Shown: positions 1-5,556 of the stretch, piece after piece
Position numbering within the stretch: the stretch's first letter is position 1
How the letters are laid out: the number at the start of each line of letters is the position of its first letter
Assembly: GCA_010672185.1 (NCBI GenBank)
Contig: JAAHHL010000116.1
Span: 1 to 11,902 of the forward strand
DNA length: 11,902 bases
Origin: Caldora sp. SIO3E6
Lineage (GTDB): Bacteria > Cyanobacteriota > Cyanobacteriia > Cyanobacteriales > Coleofasciculaceae
Reading direction: 5' to 3'
Program-made: the position numbers and the translations under genes
Notes under the pieces: generated by a model
Database searches by the model: none
What the model was told of the DNA's origin: nothing
What the model saw: the letters and a program-made list of their open reading frames with translations, nothing else

Positions 1-7
1 GAAACAC

Positions 8-60
8 GAGGCAGGAGGCAGGAGGCAGGAGGCAGGAGGTGAGGAAGGAGGAAGGAGGTA
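8..60. repeat. GAGGCAG heptamer tandem repeat
   Basis: Four exact copies of GAGGCAG lie at 8-35. They grade into related purine-rich sequence (GAGGT, GGAAGGA) up to about 60. The 7-bp period is that of cyanobacterial short tandemly repeated repetitive (STRR) DNA. No coding function is visible. It sits at the very start of the window, so its full length is unknown. Confidence 0.85.
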
Positions 61-77
61 GAAGGTAGGTAGGAAAT

Positions 78-137
78 AGTGTTTCTCCTATTCAATTGGG
101 GGTGCGAAGCGCTCCTCAGGAGCTCTTAAGAAACACT
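78..137. repeat. Nested inverted repeat in the leader region
   Basis: Outer arms AGTGTTTCT (78-86) and AGAAACACT (129-137) are exact reverse complements. Between them is a second palindrome, GCTCCT/AGGAGC at 111-123, preceded by GCGAAGCGC. The arrangement could form a cruciform or an RNA hairpin and resembles dispersed cyanobacterial palindromes. No gene is visible in 61-235. Confidence 0.55.
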
Positions 138-161
138 TCCAGTCTCCGGGGTGTGGGCGTT

Positions 162-182
162 TGCGTAGCATGGTGCGTAGCA
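162..182. repeat. Direct repeat TGCGTAGCA, two copies
   Basis: TGCGTAGCA occurs at 162-170 and 174-182. The same paired motif recurs at 3665-3683, so it is a dispersed repeat and not part of a local gene. No open frame of note crosses it. Confidence 0.6.
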
Positions 183-260
183 GCATAGCATTTGGATGGG
201 TATACTTGGGACTACGTGCTTAAATTGTTGCCCAAATGCTTCGCCCCTACTTCATCAATT

Positions 261-316
261 CCCAATTCCCAATTCCCAATTCCCAATTCCCAATTCCCAA
301 TTCCCAATTCTCAATG
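261..316. repeat. (CCCAATT)7 array running into the txlA start
   Basis: Seven exact CCCAATT heptamers occupy 261-309, preceded by the near-copy ATCAATT (254-260) and followed by CTCAATG (310-316). The ATG of that last degenerate unit is the most likely txlA start codon. The array takes the place where a Shine-Dalgarno sequence would be, and none is visible. The opposite-strand form of this repeat, (GAATTGG)3, lies just after the same gene at 772-792. Confidence 0.9.
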
Positions 317-772
317 CAAAAAAAAACGATATTATTACCTTTGTTAGCTTTGCTGCTACTGATTATCGGAGTTGTAGGGATTTCTCATCGAGACTTTTCT
401 CCTGCGGTTCATTCATCTCTCACTAATTTGGCTACCCTCAAAGCGATGGCACGAGATGCCGTACCTTATGAAGTTGCCATGAGTAATGGTAAGCCCAGTT
501 TGATCGAATTTTATGCTGATTGGTGTCAAACTTGTCAATCTCTGGCAGCTACCTTAGAACAACTCCATCAAAAACATGGAGAATCGGTCAATTTTATTAT
601 GCTCAATATTGATGACCCTCAGTGGCATCAGCAGATACAGACTTATCAAGTTACTGGTGTGCCTCAGTTGACATTTTTGAGAGCTAATCACGAGATAGCA
701 GATACTTTGATTGGTAAAGTGCCAGGAGTTGTTATTGAGGATGCTTTAGGGAATTTAGAATTTAGAATTTAG
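314..772 (+). CDS. txlA: Membrane-anchored thioredoxin-like protein (TxlA/HCF164 family)
   Basis: The protein has 152 residues. Residues 5-23 form a hydrophobic N-terminal anchor and a thioredoxin domain follows. Visible are EFYADWCQTC (active site W70-C71-Q-T-C74) and TGVPQLTF with the cis-proline P117. The FYADWC...VNFIMLNID pattern is that of cyanobacterial TxlA and plant HCF164. Those proteins face the thylakoid lumen or periplasm and pass reducing power, received from CcdA, to apocytochrome cysteines; that role here is inferred from family. The ATG at 314 is preferred because an in-frame ATG at 236 would add 26 residues encoded by the CCCAATT repeat. The C-terminus is short for the family, and its last residues (NLEFRI) and the stop codon are encoded by a GAATTTA repeat. 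The ccs1 gene lies downstream, which fits the role. CcdA would have to be outside the window. Confidence 0.88.
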   Translation: MQKKTILLPLLALLLLIIGVVGISHRDFSPAVHSSLTNLATLKAMARDAVPYEVAMSNGKPSLIEFYADWCQTCQSLAATLEQLHQKHGESVNFIMLNIDDPQWHQQIQTYQVTGVPQLTFLRANHEIADTLIGKVPGVVIEDALGNLEFRI

Positions 773-792
773 AATTGGGAATTGGGAATTGG
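751..792. repeat. (GAATTTA)3(GAATTGG)3 array over the txlA stop codon
   Basis: Three exact GAATTTA heptamers (751-771) are followed without a gap by three exact GAATTGG heptamers (772-792). The txlA stop TAG (770-772) lies at the junction. The second block is the reverse complement of the CCCAATT array upstream of txlA, so the gene sits between inverted STRR blocks. Confidence 0.9.
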
Positions 793-829
793 CTGGTGAA
801 CCTGTCTCTATGTAGGGCTTGGGAGAAAA

Positions 830-864
830 AGTAATAAGTAACAAGTAACAAGTAATAAGTAAGA
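830..864. repeat. AGTAAYA heptamer tandem repeat
   Basis: Five heptamers run in series: AGTAATA, AGTAACA, AGTAACA, AGTAATA and AGTAAGA. This is another STRR family, distinct from the txlA-flanking repeats and 38 bp away from them. It lies in non-coding DNA. Confidence 0.85.
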
Positions 865-1213
865 ACGAATGCAGCATTTATCCTCGTTTTGGGCATTTGT
901 ATCCCCCAAGGTTACCCAGGGATTTCCCAAGTCGATGCCAGGTTTTTGAGCCAACATATGCAATTTCTTTGGACTTTTTGGGCTTGCTGCATGATTGAAA
1001 GCCTTCTCTGGCATGACTTAAACACTTATTCAGCAAACCCTATGTAGTTCTATGTTTGTTACTATGAGTGCGATCGCGCTTATCTGGTTCTTGGTTTACA
1101 CATTATACACAAGGACATTGGAAAATGCTGTATAAGTCGGTTTGCCAGGGTCAAAGGGGAAGATACTTGTTATTATTAAGTATATTAAAAGAGATTTATA
1201 TGGAGTAACAACA
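865..1213. other. Intergenic region without a supported gene
   Basis: No convincing gene is visible here. A minus-strand open frame (808-1014) covers part of it, but it is low-complexity and includes the AGTAAYA repeat. A HIP1 octamer GCGATCGC is at 1070-1077. The AT-rich stretch at about 1165-1200 probably holds the promoter of the next gene, but no well-spaced -35/-10 pair stands out. GGAG at 1202-1205 is a good ribosome binding site for the ATG at 1214. Confidence 0.5.
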
Positions 1214-1531
1214 ATGACACAGTCATCTGCCCCTAGAACTATACGACGAGGACGGGTTTTTCCGGAAAAGCAACTTTCCCCTGAAGATAAAGCCAGAGTA
1301 AAAGCAGAAGATACATTGTTTTATAACCGTTGTCGAAAAATTTTTGATCGAGTACAACCCGAATTAATGGCTGAACACTATGATTGGTTTATTATTATTG
1401 AGCCCGATAGTGGGCAGTATTTAATTGATGCAGATGAAAAGGTCGCAATTGCACAATCTCGTTCTCAACATCCAGGAAAAAAATGTATAATTATGCGAAT
1501 TAATGAGACAGGAACTTGTGGGAATATATGA
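1214..1531 (+). CDS. Conserved hypothetical protein, partner of a clan AA protease gene
   Basis: The protein has 105 residues. The start at 1214 is chosen because GGAG lies 8 bp upstream; an upstream in-frame ATG at 1142 has no such site. No known catalytic motif is recognised. Visible features are a basic N-terminal segment (TIRRGRVFP), a charged helix-like stretch (LSPEDKARVKAEDTLFYNRC), the block HYDWFIIIEPDSGQYLID at 56-72, and a C-terminus containing RINETGTCG. The pattern is familiar from small cyanobacterial proteins of unknown role encoded just before an aspartic-protease-like gene. The stop overlaps the next start (ATGA at 1528-1531), so the two genes are translationally coupled. Function unknown. 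Confidence 0.75.
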   Translation: MTQSSAPRTIRRGRVFPEKQLSPEDKARVKAEDTLFYNRCRKIFDRVQPELMAEHYDWFIIIEPDSGQYLIDADEKVAIAQSRSQHPGKKCIIMRINETGTCGNI

Positions 1532-1680
1532 TCCAAGGTGTATTTAGTAGCCGAGGGGAGTTATTTTTTGAAATTGGTTTGATATCTGCTGACGGAGAGA
1601 TTATTCTTTTAGGCGTTTTATGGTTGCGAACAAATCGTTTAGTTGTAGATTTTCCAAGAGGAATATTAACGCTAGGATAA
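1528..1680 (+). pseudogene. Internally deleted clan AA (retropepsin-like) aspartic protease
   Basis: This 50-codon frame opens with MIQGVFSSRGELFFEIGLIS and ends with a segment containing LLGVLWL and VDFPRGILTLG. The first half matches the usual N-terminus of cyanobacterial clan AA aspartic proteases and the second half matches their C-terminus, as I recall the family. The middle is missing, including the catalytic Asp-Thr-Gly motif; family members are roughly 110-130 residues long. The two ends are joined in frame (ADGEI followed by ILLGV), so this looks like a clean internal deletion with start, stop and overlap with the upstream gene preserved. It cannot be an active protease. The family assignment rests on pattern recognition and needs an alignment. 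Confidence 0.65.
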
Positions 1681-1730
1681 CTGATATAGCGTTTATCATT
1701 TTTATGAGATACACTGCTGAACCTCAAAGT

Positions 1731-1759
1731 CCCCCTTTCTAAGGGGGATTTAGGGGGAT
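1731..1759. repeat. CCCCCTT/AAGGGGG dispersed hairpin repeat
   Basis: CCCCCTT (1731-1737), a 3-nt loop and AAGGGGG (1741-1747) form a perfect stem. A second GGGGGAT follows at 1753-1759. This is a familiar dispersed cyanobacterial palindrome. It could act as a transcription-stalling hairpin between the protease relic and ccs1, though no T-tract follows. Confidence 0.7.
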
Positions 1760-1813
1760 CAAGATGTACCTCACCGATACACGAACTGCTATATATAACA
1801 ACAAACATATAAA

Positions 1814-3571
1814 ATGAAATCCAATCCTATTTTTCGCTTCCTGGGTTCAATCAAACTAGCAGTACCATTACTAACTGCCATTGTCATTATCCTTATCGGC
1901 GCAACCTTTTACGAATCCCAAGTCGGCTCAACTACTGTTCAACAACAAATCTATAAAAGTCCCTGGTTTGGCGCTTTAATGTTTCTCCTGGCTCTAAATT
2001 TGGGAGCGTCGGCGTTGTCACGCTATCCTTGGCGAGGAGCAAGGAAAATTGGTTTTGCCCTAACTCATACTGGACTAATTATTATCATTGCTGGAGCAGC
2101 AGCGGTAATCCACTTAGGCTCAGAAGGTATGTTACTCGTGCGAACCGATGCAGCTGCGAATAGTCAAATTCGGGTAGAAGGGGACTTGTTGGAAATCATG
2201 TCCCCCAACGGTGAAGTAGCACAGGGGAATGTTTGGGTAAAAGCGGATGGTTCCCTCAGTCCTCATCAAGTTGGTCAAGTCTCCCTAATCAACTATACTG
2301 ACAAAGCAATTCAAACCGTCCGCTTTAATCCAGGAGGAGTTGTAGAGAATCCGGCTGTTAACCTCAGCTTAACTAGCTCTAGGATGGGACAAAAATTAGA
2401 CCGTTGGTTAGCGATCGCACCGAGTGGATATAGTAAAATTTCCCTTGGTCCTGCGGAATTAGAAATTCTGGCAGCCGAGAGTGACTCACAGCTGCAATCT
2501 TTACTATCGCCTCCCAGTAAAACAGAGGACTCTCCTTGGGGCAAGTTACAGGTTAGTTTTCAAGAGCAACAACAGACTATTGGGATTAACCCGAATAATT
2601 CTGAGGCAGTTGACTTAGGTAACTTAACCATCAAAGTAGTCAATTTTTGGCCAGATTTTCGCCTCGACAGTAACAACCAACCGACTTCCGTCTCTAATAA
2701 CCTAGGCAATCCTGCCGTTAAACTACAACTAACTACCCCAGATAGTACTGAACAATGGTTTGTGTTCGGACGTCAAGGCTTACCTCCAGTTCGAGGATTA
2801 GTCTCAGGGGAACCAATCGAGGATCTCGACATCCAATATCAAATTTCCCCACAACCAACCCAGGATTACTTCCATGTAATTGTGACAGCAGCAGAGGAAC
2901 TCTACTACAGGGCAAGTTCTTCTGGAGGATTCCAATCCGGTAGCTTAACAGTGGGACAATCAGTCAATCCCGGCTGGGCGGATTTTCAAATTACCTTAGA
3001 ACAATTTATTCCCCAAGCACAACTCCAACGAGAAGTAATTCCCGTTGCCGATGCTAATGTTGAGGGACTTCCTGCACTGTTAGTAAAACTGCCTAGTGGT
3101 ACTCAAACTTGGTTACCTTGGGGAGAACCTACCGTAGTGGCAGATGCTAACGAAGAATGGCTAGCAGCTTTTAGTCCTAAACTACTACAACTACCCTTTG
3201 CCATTAAATTAGAAGACTTTATTGTTGAACGCAATGAAGGTTCGGAATCCGTCGCCATGTGGACTAGTAAAATTCGCATCATTGATCCCCACGAGGGTTT
3301 CAGTGAGCAACGCCGAGTTTGGATGAATCACCCAAGTTGGTACAAGGGTTGGAAAATTGCTCAAGCTTCCTGGAATCCTGGAGATTTACAACAATCGACT
3401 CTACAAGTTAAACGAGAACCTGCTTGGGTAACAGCACTAACTTGGAGTGGTTCAGGTTTAGTCGTATTAGGAATTGCTGTCATGTTTTATGGCCCTCTGC
3501 TGGCAAAAAAATTGTCAGCTCCTCCAGCTTCCTCGGCACCCTCAGCACCCCCAGCACCCTCAGCTTTCTAA
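1814..3571 (+). CDS. ccs1: Cytochrome c biogenesis protein ResB/Ccs1, long form
   Basis: The protein has 585 residues. Three N-terminal membrane segments are visible (about 15-33, 51-68, 79-99), then a large extracytoplasmic domain (about 105-535), then a final membrane segment (about 542-565) ending in MFYGPLL. This is the ResB/Ccs1 topology. H85 (ALTHTG) lies in the third membrane segment, where ResB proteins carry a conserved histidine. ResB/Ccs1 and CcsA together form the System II heme-delivery and ligation complex for c-type cytochromes. The usual cyanobacterial Ccs1 is nearer 450 residues, so this is a long variant, closer in build to the CcsB half of CcsBA fusions. The C-terminal tail (SAPPASSAPSAPPAPSAF) is encoded by a 9-bp repeat. 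No Shine-Dalgarno is obvious upstream. The partner ccsA is 3.7 kb downstream. Confidence 0.88.
   Translation: MKSNPIFRFLGSIKLAVPLLTAIVIILIGATFYESQVGSTTVQQQIYKSPWFGALMFLLALNLGASALSRYPWRGARKIGFALTHTGLIIIIAGAAAVIHLGSEGMLLVRTDAAANSQIRVEGDLLEIMSPNGEVAQGNVWVKADGSLSPHQVGQVSLINYTDKAIQTVRFNPGGVVENPAVNLSLTSSRMGQKLDRWLAIAPSGYSKISLGPAELEILAAESDSQLQSLLSPPSKTEDSPWGKLQVSFQEQQQTIGINPNNSEAVDLGNLTIKVVNFWPDFRLDSNNQPTSVSNNLGNPAVKLQLTTPDSTEQWFVFGRQGLPPVRGLVSGEPIEDLDIQYQISPQPTQDYFHVIVTAAEELYYRASSSGGFQSGSLTVGQSVNPGWADFQITLEQFIPQAQLQREVIPVADANVEGLPALLVKLPSGTQTWLPWGEPTVVADANEEWLAAFSPKLLQLPFAIKLEDFIVERNEGSESVAMWTSKIRIIDPHEGFSEQRRVWMNHPSWYKGWKIAQASWNPGDLQQSTLQVKREPAWVTALTWSGSGLVVLGIAVMFYGPLLAKKLSAPPASSAPSAPPAPSAF
3536..3562. 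repeat. 9-bp minisatellite in the ccs1 3' end
   Basis: Three tandem 9-mers (GCACCCTCA, GCACCCCCA, GCACCCTCA) lie in frame at the end of ccs1. They encode Ala-Pro-Ser and Ala-Pro-Pro triplets of the cytoplasm-facing tail, just before the stop codon. Because the period is a multiple of three, copy-number changes would lengthen or shorten the tail without a frameshift. Confidence 0.8.
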
Positions 3572-3573
3572 AC

Positions 3574-3623
3574 CACTAAATTAGTGAATAAATAGGTTGA
3601 GTTATGCGATCGTGTAACTCAAC
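3574..3623 (+). terminator. Stem-loops after ccs1, possible terminator
   Basis: Two palindromes follow the ccs1 stop: CACTAA/TTAGTG at 3574-3586, and GTTGAGTTA (3596-3604) with TAACTCAAC (3615-3623) around a 10-nt loop holding GCGATCG. The 9-bp stem is perfect. There is no run of T after it, so it is a weak candidate for an intrinsic terminator and may be only a dispersed repeat. Confidence 0.35.
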
Positions 3624-3658
3624 ATCAGTCTATTATGGTAGTTGAAATTTTCGGTAGT

Positions 3659-3728
3659 GCGATCGCGTAGCATGTGCGTAGCACAAATTTCTCGCTGGCT
3701 AGAGGTAAAAAGCGAGCAAGATGCTCGC
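3659..3728. repeat. Dispersed palindromic repeats between ccs1 and the next gene
   Basis: A HIP1 site (3659-3666) runs into a GCGTAGCA pair (3665-3683) like that at 162-182. GCGAGCA (3712-3718) and TGCTCGC (3722-3728) then form a 7-bp stem with a 3-nt loop, a motif seen widely in cyanobacterial intergenic DNA. An open frame crosses this stretch from 3674, but it is repeat-derived, so the next gene is started at 3836. Confidence 0.6.
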
Positions 3729-3835
3729 ACTACAATCTGTTACACCATTTTAGCTGTGCCACGGTAGTATTAAGATTTGCACTAAATACGTTAACATCTG
3801 ACCCTAAACGCGCCCCTACAGCAATTGCTCAAACT

Positions 3836-4480
3836 ATGGTACAGACAAAACCTATATCAAAAACAATCACTAGCTTACTTGACCTGCGGGAAAGATTCAA
3901 TCTGACTCCAACAACCAATGAGCAATTCTCTCTAGAGTTTAGGCAAGACTTACCAGAACTAACAGACTTTGAAATAGCCACATTAGACCAAATTAGAAAC
4001 CGATTTCTGCGCCATAGAGAACGTGGTTCTTTAGCAGAAGGAACCATCAATCACTTAGTTATTTCTCCCTTATTAAGCCTTGCTGCTTTATACGACGAAC
4101 CCTTCTTAATCACCACAGAGCCGGAAGTTAAACTACTCCTAGAAGACAGAGACGAATTACTCAGAGGACGTATCGATACTTTAATTATTCAACAACAATT
4201 CTGGGTATTAGTCGTTGAGTCCAAATCCACCATCGCCTTTTCTGTTGCCTTACCCCAAGCCCTCACTTATATGATGGCAAACCCTAACCCAGAAAGCCCT
4301 GTCTATGGATTAATTACCAATGGCGATGAATTCCAATTTATTAAACTGTTAATTCAAGATAACCCACAATACGATTTATCTAATATTTTTTCCCTGTTAC
4401 TCCCCAACCGTAATCAACTGTATGATATCATGCGCGTCCTGAAACAAGTGAGACAAATTATGCTGCAACCGAATATCTAG
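3836..4480 (+). CDS. PD-(D/E)XK nuclease-fold protein, HsdR N-terminal-like
   Basis: The protein has 214 residues when started at 3836 (MVQTKP). An in-frame ATG at 3674 would add 54 residues translated from dispersed repeats, so it is rejected. The nuclease-fold signature is visible: E69 in AEGTINHLVISPLL, D114 in GRIDTLII, E128-S-K130 in LVVESKS, and Q141 in PQALTYM. Together they match the core of PD-(D/E)XK enzymes and the N-terminal domain of type I restriction R subunits. No helicase motor or modification subunit is nearby, so this is not a full restriction system. Such stand-alone proteins are common in cyanobacteria and mostly uncharacterised. DNA cleavage is possible but unproven. It lies in the accessory stretch separating ccs1 from ccsA. 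Confidence 0.75.
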   Translation: MVQTKPISKTITSLLDLRERFNLTPTTNEQFSLEFRQDLPELTDFEIATLDQIRNRFLRHRERGSLAEGTINHLVISPLLSLAALYDEPFLITTEPEVKLLLEDRDELLRGRIDTLIIQQQFWVLVVESKSTIAFSVALPQALTYMMANPNPESPVYGLITNGDEFQFIKLLIQDNPQYDLSNIFSLLLPNRNQLYDIMRVLKQVRQIMLQPNI

Positions 4481-4502
4481 CTAAAAAACAGGAACCCAGG
4501 AT

Positions 4503-4595
4503 ATGGTCTACAGTGACTTTACCCTAGATAAAGGGGAGGTAGTTTTTGCTAGATTGGAGGAGAAAATTAGCTTAATTTCTGAGTCGGATGAGTAA
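4503..4595 (+). pseudogene. N-terminal relic of a MAYSDF-type PD-(D/E)XK gene
   Basis: A 30-codon frame begins MVYSDFTLDK and ends at TAA (4593-4595). Its opening closely matches that of the complete gene at 10923 (MAYSDFDLRK), and the rest (VFARLEEKISLISE) resembles the next stretch of that family. No nuclease core follows, because the mntA gene starts 12 bp after the stop. It is best read as the surviving 5' end of a second family member whose remainder was lost. Confidence 0.55.
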
Positions 4596-4607
4596 TGAGG
4601 TAAAGGA

Positions 4608-4922
4608 ATGAGTAAAACTAAGCAATTACCAATTGAGATTCCTAGGGAAGAACTAGTACAATTTTGCCAGCGTCACTATATCCGCAAGCTGTCTTTATTC
4701 GGTTCAGTGTTAAGAGATGATTTTACACCGGAGAGTGATATCGATTTTTTAGTGGAGTTTGAGCCAGATCATATTCCTGGTTTCATTCGGTTAGCGGGAA
4801 TGGAAATCGAATTATCAGAAATTGTAGGACGTAAGGCAGATTTACGAGCTGCGGCTGAATTAAGCCCTTATTTTCGGCAAGAAGTTTTAGACTCAGCAGT
4901 GGTGCAGTATGACGGCAATTGA
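4608..4922 (+). CDS. mntA: MntA-type nucleotidyltransferase antitoxin
   Basis: The protein has 104 residues and a minimal nucleotidyltransferase fold. The motif GSX10DXD is complete: G32-S33, D44 and D46 (LFGSVLRDDFTPESDIDFLV), with the third acidic residue probably D78 (RKADLR). In the characterised MNT-HEPN pairs, the antitoxin transfers AMP to a tyrosine of the HEPN toxin and silences it. The intact catalytic residues here fit that mechanism. The start at 4608 has GAGG at 4597-4600, 7 bp upstream. The last 14 bp overlap hepT, the usual coupled order of antitoxin then toxin. The first 42 bp are duplicated in decayed form after hepT (5274-5323). Confidence 0.9.
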   Translation: MSKTKQLPIEIPREELVQFCQRHYIRKLSLFGSVLRDDFTPESDIDFLVEFEPDHIPGFIRLAGMEIELSEIVGRKADLRAAAELSPYFRQEVLDSAVVQYDGN

Positions 4923-5247
4923 TGATATAACTCGTTTGCGTCATATGTTGGATGCAGCACGAGAAGCTTCTTTGTTTATTCAAGGTAAAACTAGAGAGTC
5001 TCTCGATACAGAGCGAATGCTAGCATTATCTTTGGTTAGACTCTTAGAAATTATCGGCGAAGCGGCTTCTAGAATATCTAAGGAAAAACAAGCACAAGTA
5101 CCAGATATTCCTTGGAGGCAAATTATTGGGATGAGAAATCGACTAACTCATGCCTATTTTGATATTAGTTTAGATTTTGTTTGGCAAACTGCTACTGAAG
5201 ATCTAGTACCGTTGATTGCGGCACTGGAAAAAATACTTGGTGAATAA
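4909..5247 (+). CDS. hepT: HepT-type HEPN ribonuclease toxin (DUF86 family)
   Basis: The protein has 112 residues and is all-helical by composition. The HEPN catalytic motif RX4HXY is present as R76-N-R-L-T-H81-A-Y83 within MRNRLTHAYF, and the family block LLEIIGEAASRIS is at 45-57. HEPN toxins of this type cleave RNA. Y83 is the position modified by AMP in characterised MntA-HepT pairs. The ATG lies inside the mntA 3' end, giving a 14-bp overlap and translational coupling. Both genes have their key residues, so the module is probably functional. It is one of several accessory genes between ccs1 and ccsA. Confidence 0.9.
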   Translation: MTAIDDITRLRHMLDAAREASLFIQGKTRESLDTERMLALSLVRLLEIIGEAASRISKEKQAQVPDIPWRQIIGMRNRLTHAYFDISLDFVWQTATEDLVPLIAALEKILGE

Positions 5248-5273
5248 GATGTTGGTGTTGGCAGTTGTTGAGA

Positions 5274-5323
5274 TAAAGGAAATGAGTGAAACTAAGCAAT
5301 GACCGATTGAGATTCCTAGGGAA
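5274..5323 (+). pseudogene. Decayed partial copy of the mntA start
   Basis: This stretch repeats 4601-4649 (ribosome-binding region and first 14 codons of mntA) with three substitutions and one inserted base. One substitution turns TTA into TGA at codon 7, so the frame is MSETKQ-stop. Similarity ends after the CCTAGGGAA shared by both copies. The two copies are 673 bp apart and bracket the mntA-hepT operon as direct repeats. Confidence 0.85.
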
Positions 5324-5334
5324 ATGCCCACATT

Positions 5335-5362
5335 GTAGAGACGTTTCATGAAACGTCCCTAC
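5335..5362. repeat. 28-bp dispersed palindrome
   Basis: A 14-bp arm starting GTAGAGACGTTTCA is followed directly by its reverse complement, with one mismatch (A against C). It is centred at 5348/5349. The sequence is of a kind common in cyanobacterial intergenic DNA. It lies between the convergent hepT (+) and ATPase (-) genes and could serve both as a weak terminator, although it has no T-tract. Confidence 0.65.
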
Positions 5363-5414
5363 AGGGATTTCACGGTTTGCTCAAAACGGCTCTATTGTAA
5401 CCGGATTTGGTATA

Positions 5415-5541
5415 ATATCAAGTTTGGATAATCACTTATAATTCCCTTCTTCCTTGTAACCTTCTTTCTTCCCTTCTGCCCTCTGCCTTCTGCCCTCTGC
5501 CTTATTGCCACCAAAGGTAAGTATTCAACCGAACTTGATAT
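5415..5541. repeat. Inverted-repeat-bounded element with an inner heptamer array
   Basis: ATATCAAGTTTGG (5415-5427) and CCGAACTTGATAT (5529-5541) are inverted copies with one mismatch, 101 bp apart. Inside are alternating heptamers CTTCTGC and CCTCTGC at 5473-5500. No coding capacity is visible. The structure resembles a small non-autonomous or dispersed repeat element. With the neighbouring palindrome it accounts for most of the gene-free 5248-5556 stretch. Confidence 0.55.
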
Positions 5542-5556
5542 AAGGCAATGCGTAGT

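Noticed and set aside
236..313. Extended N-terminus of txlA
   Set aside because: It would be encoded by the CCCAATT repeat as a repetitive peptide ahead of a normal membrane anchor.
808..1014. Minus-strand open frame of 68 codons after txlA
   Set aside because: It runs through the AGTAAYA heptamer repeat (giving a repetitive Leu/Tyr tail), has no recognisable motif and no supporting context.
1500..1808. Minus-strand frame opposite the protease relic
   Set aside because: It overlaps two plus-strand frames with family similarity and a dispersed hairpin; no protein family is recognisable.
3674..3835. Extended N-terminus of the PD-(D/E)XK gene
   Set aside because: The extra codons translate dispersed palindromes and lack protein-like character, while ATG at 3836 starts the conserved part.
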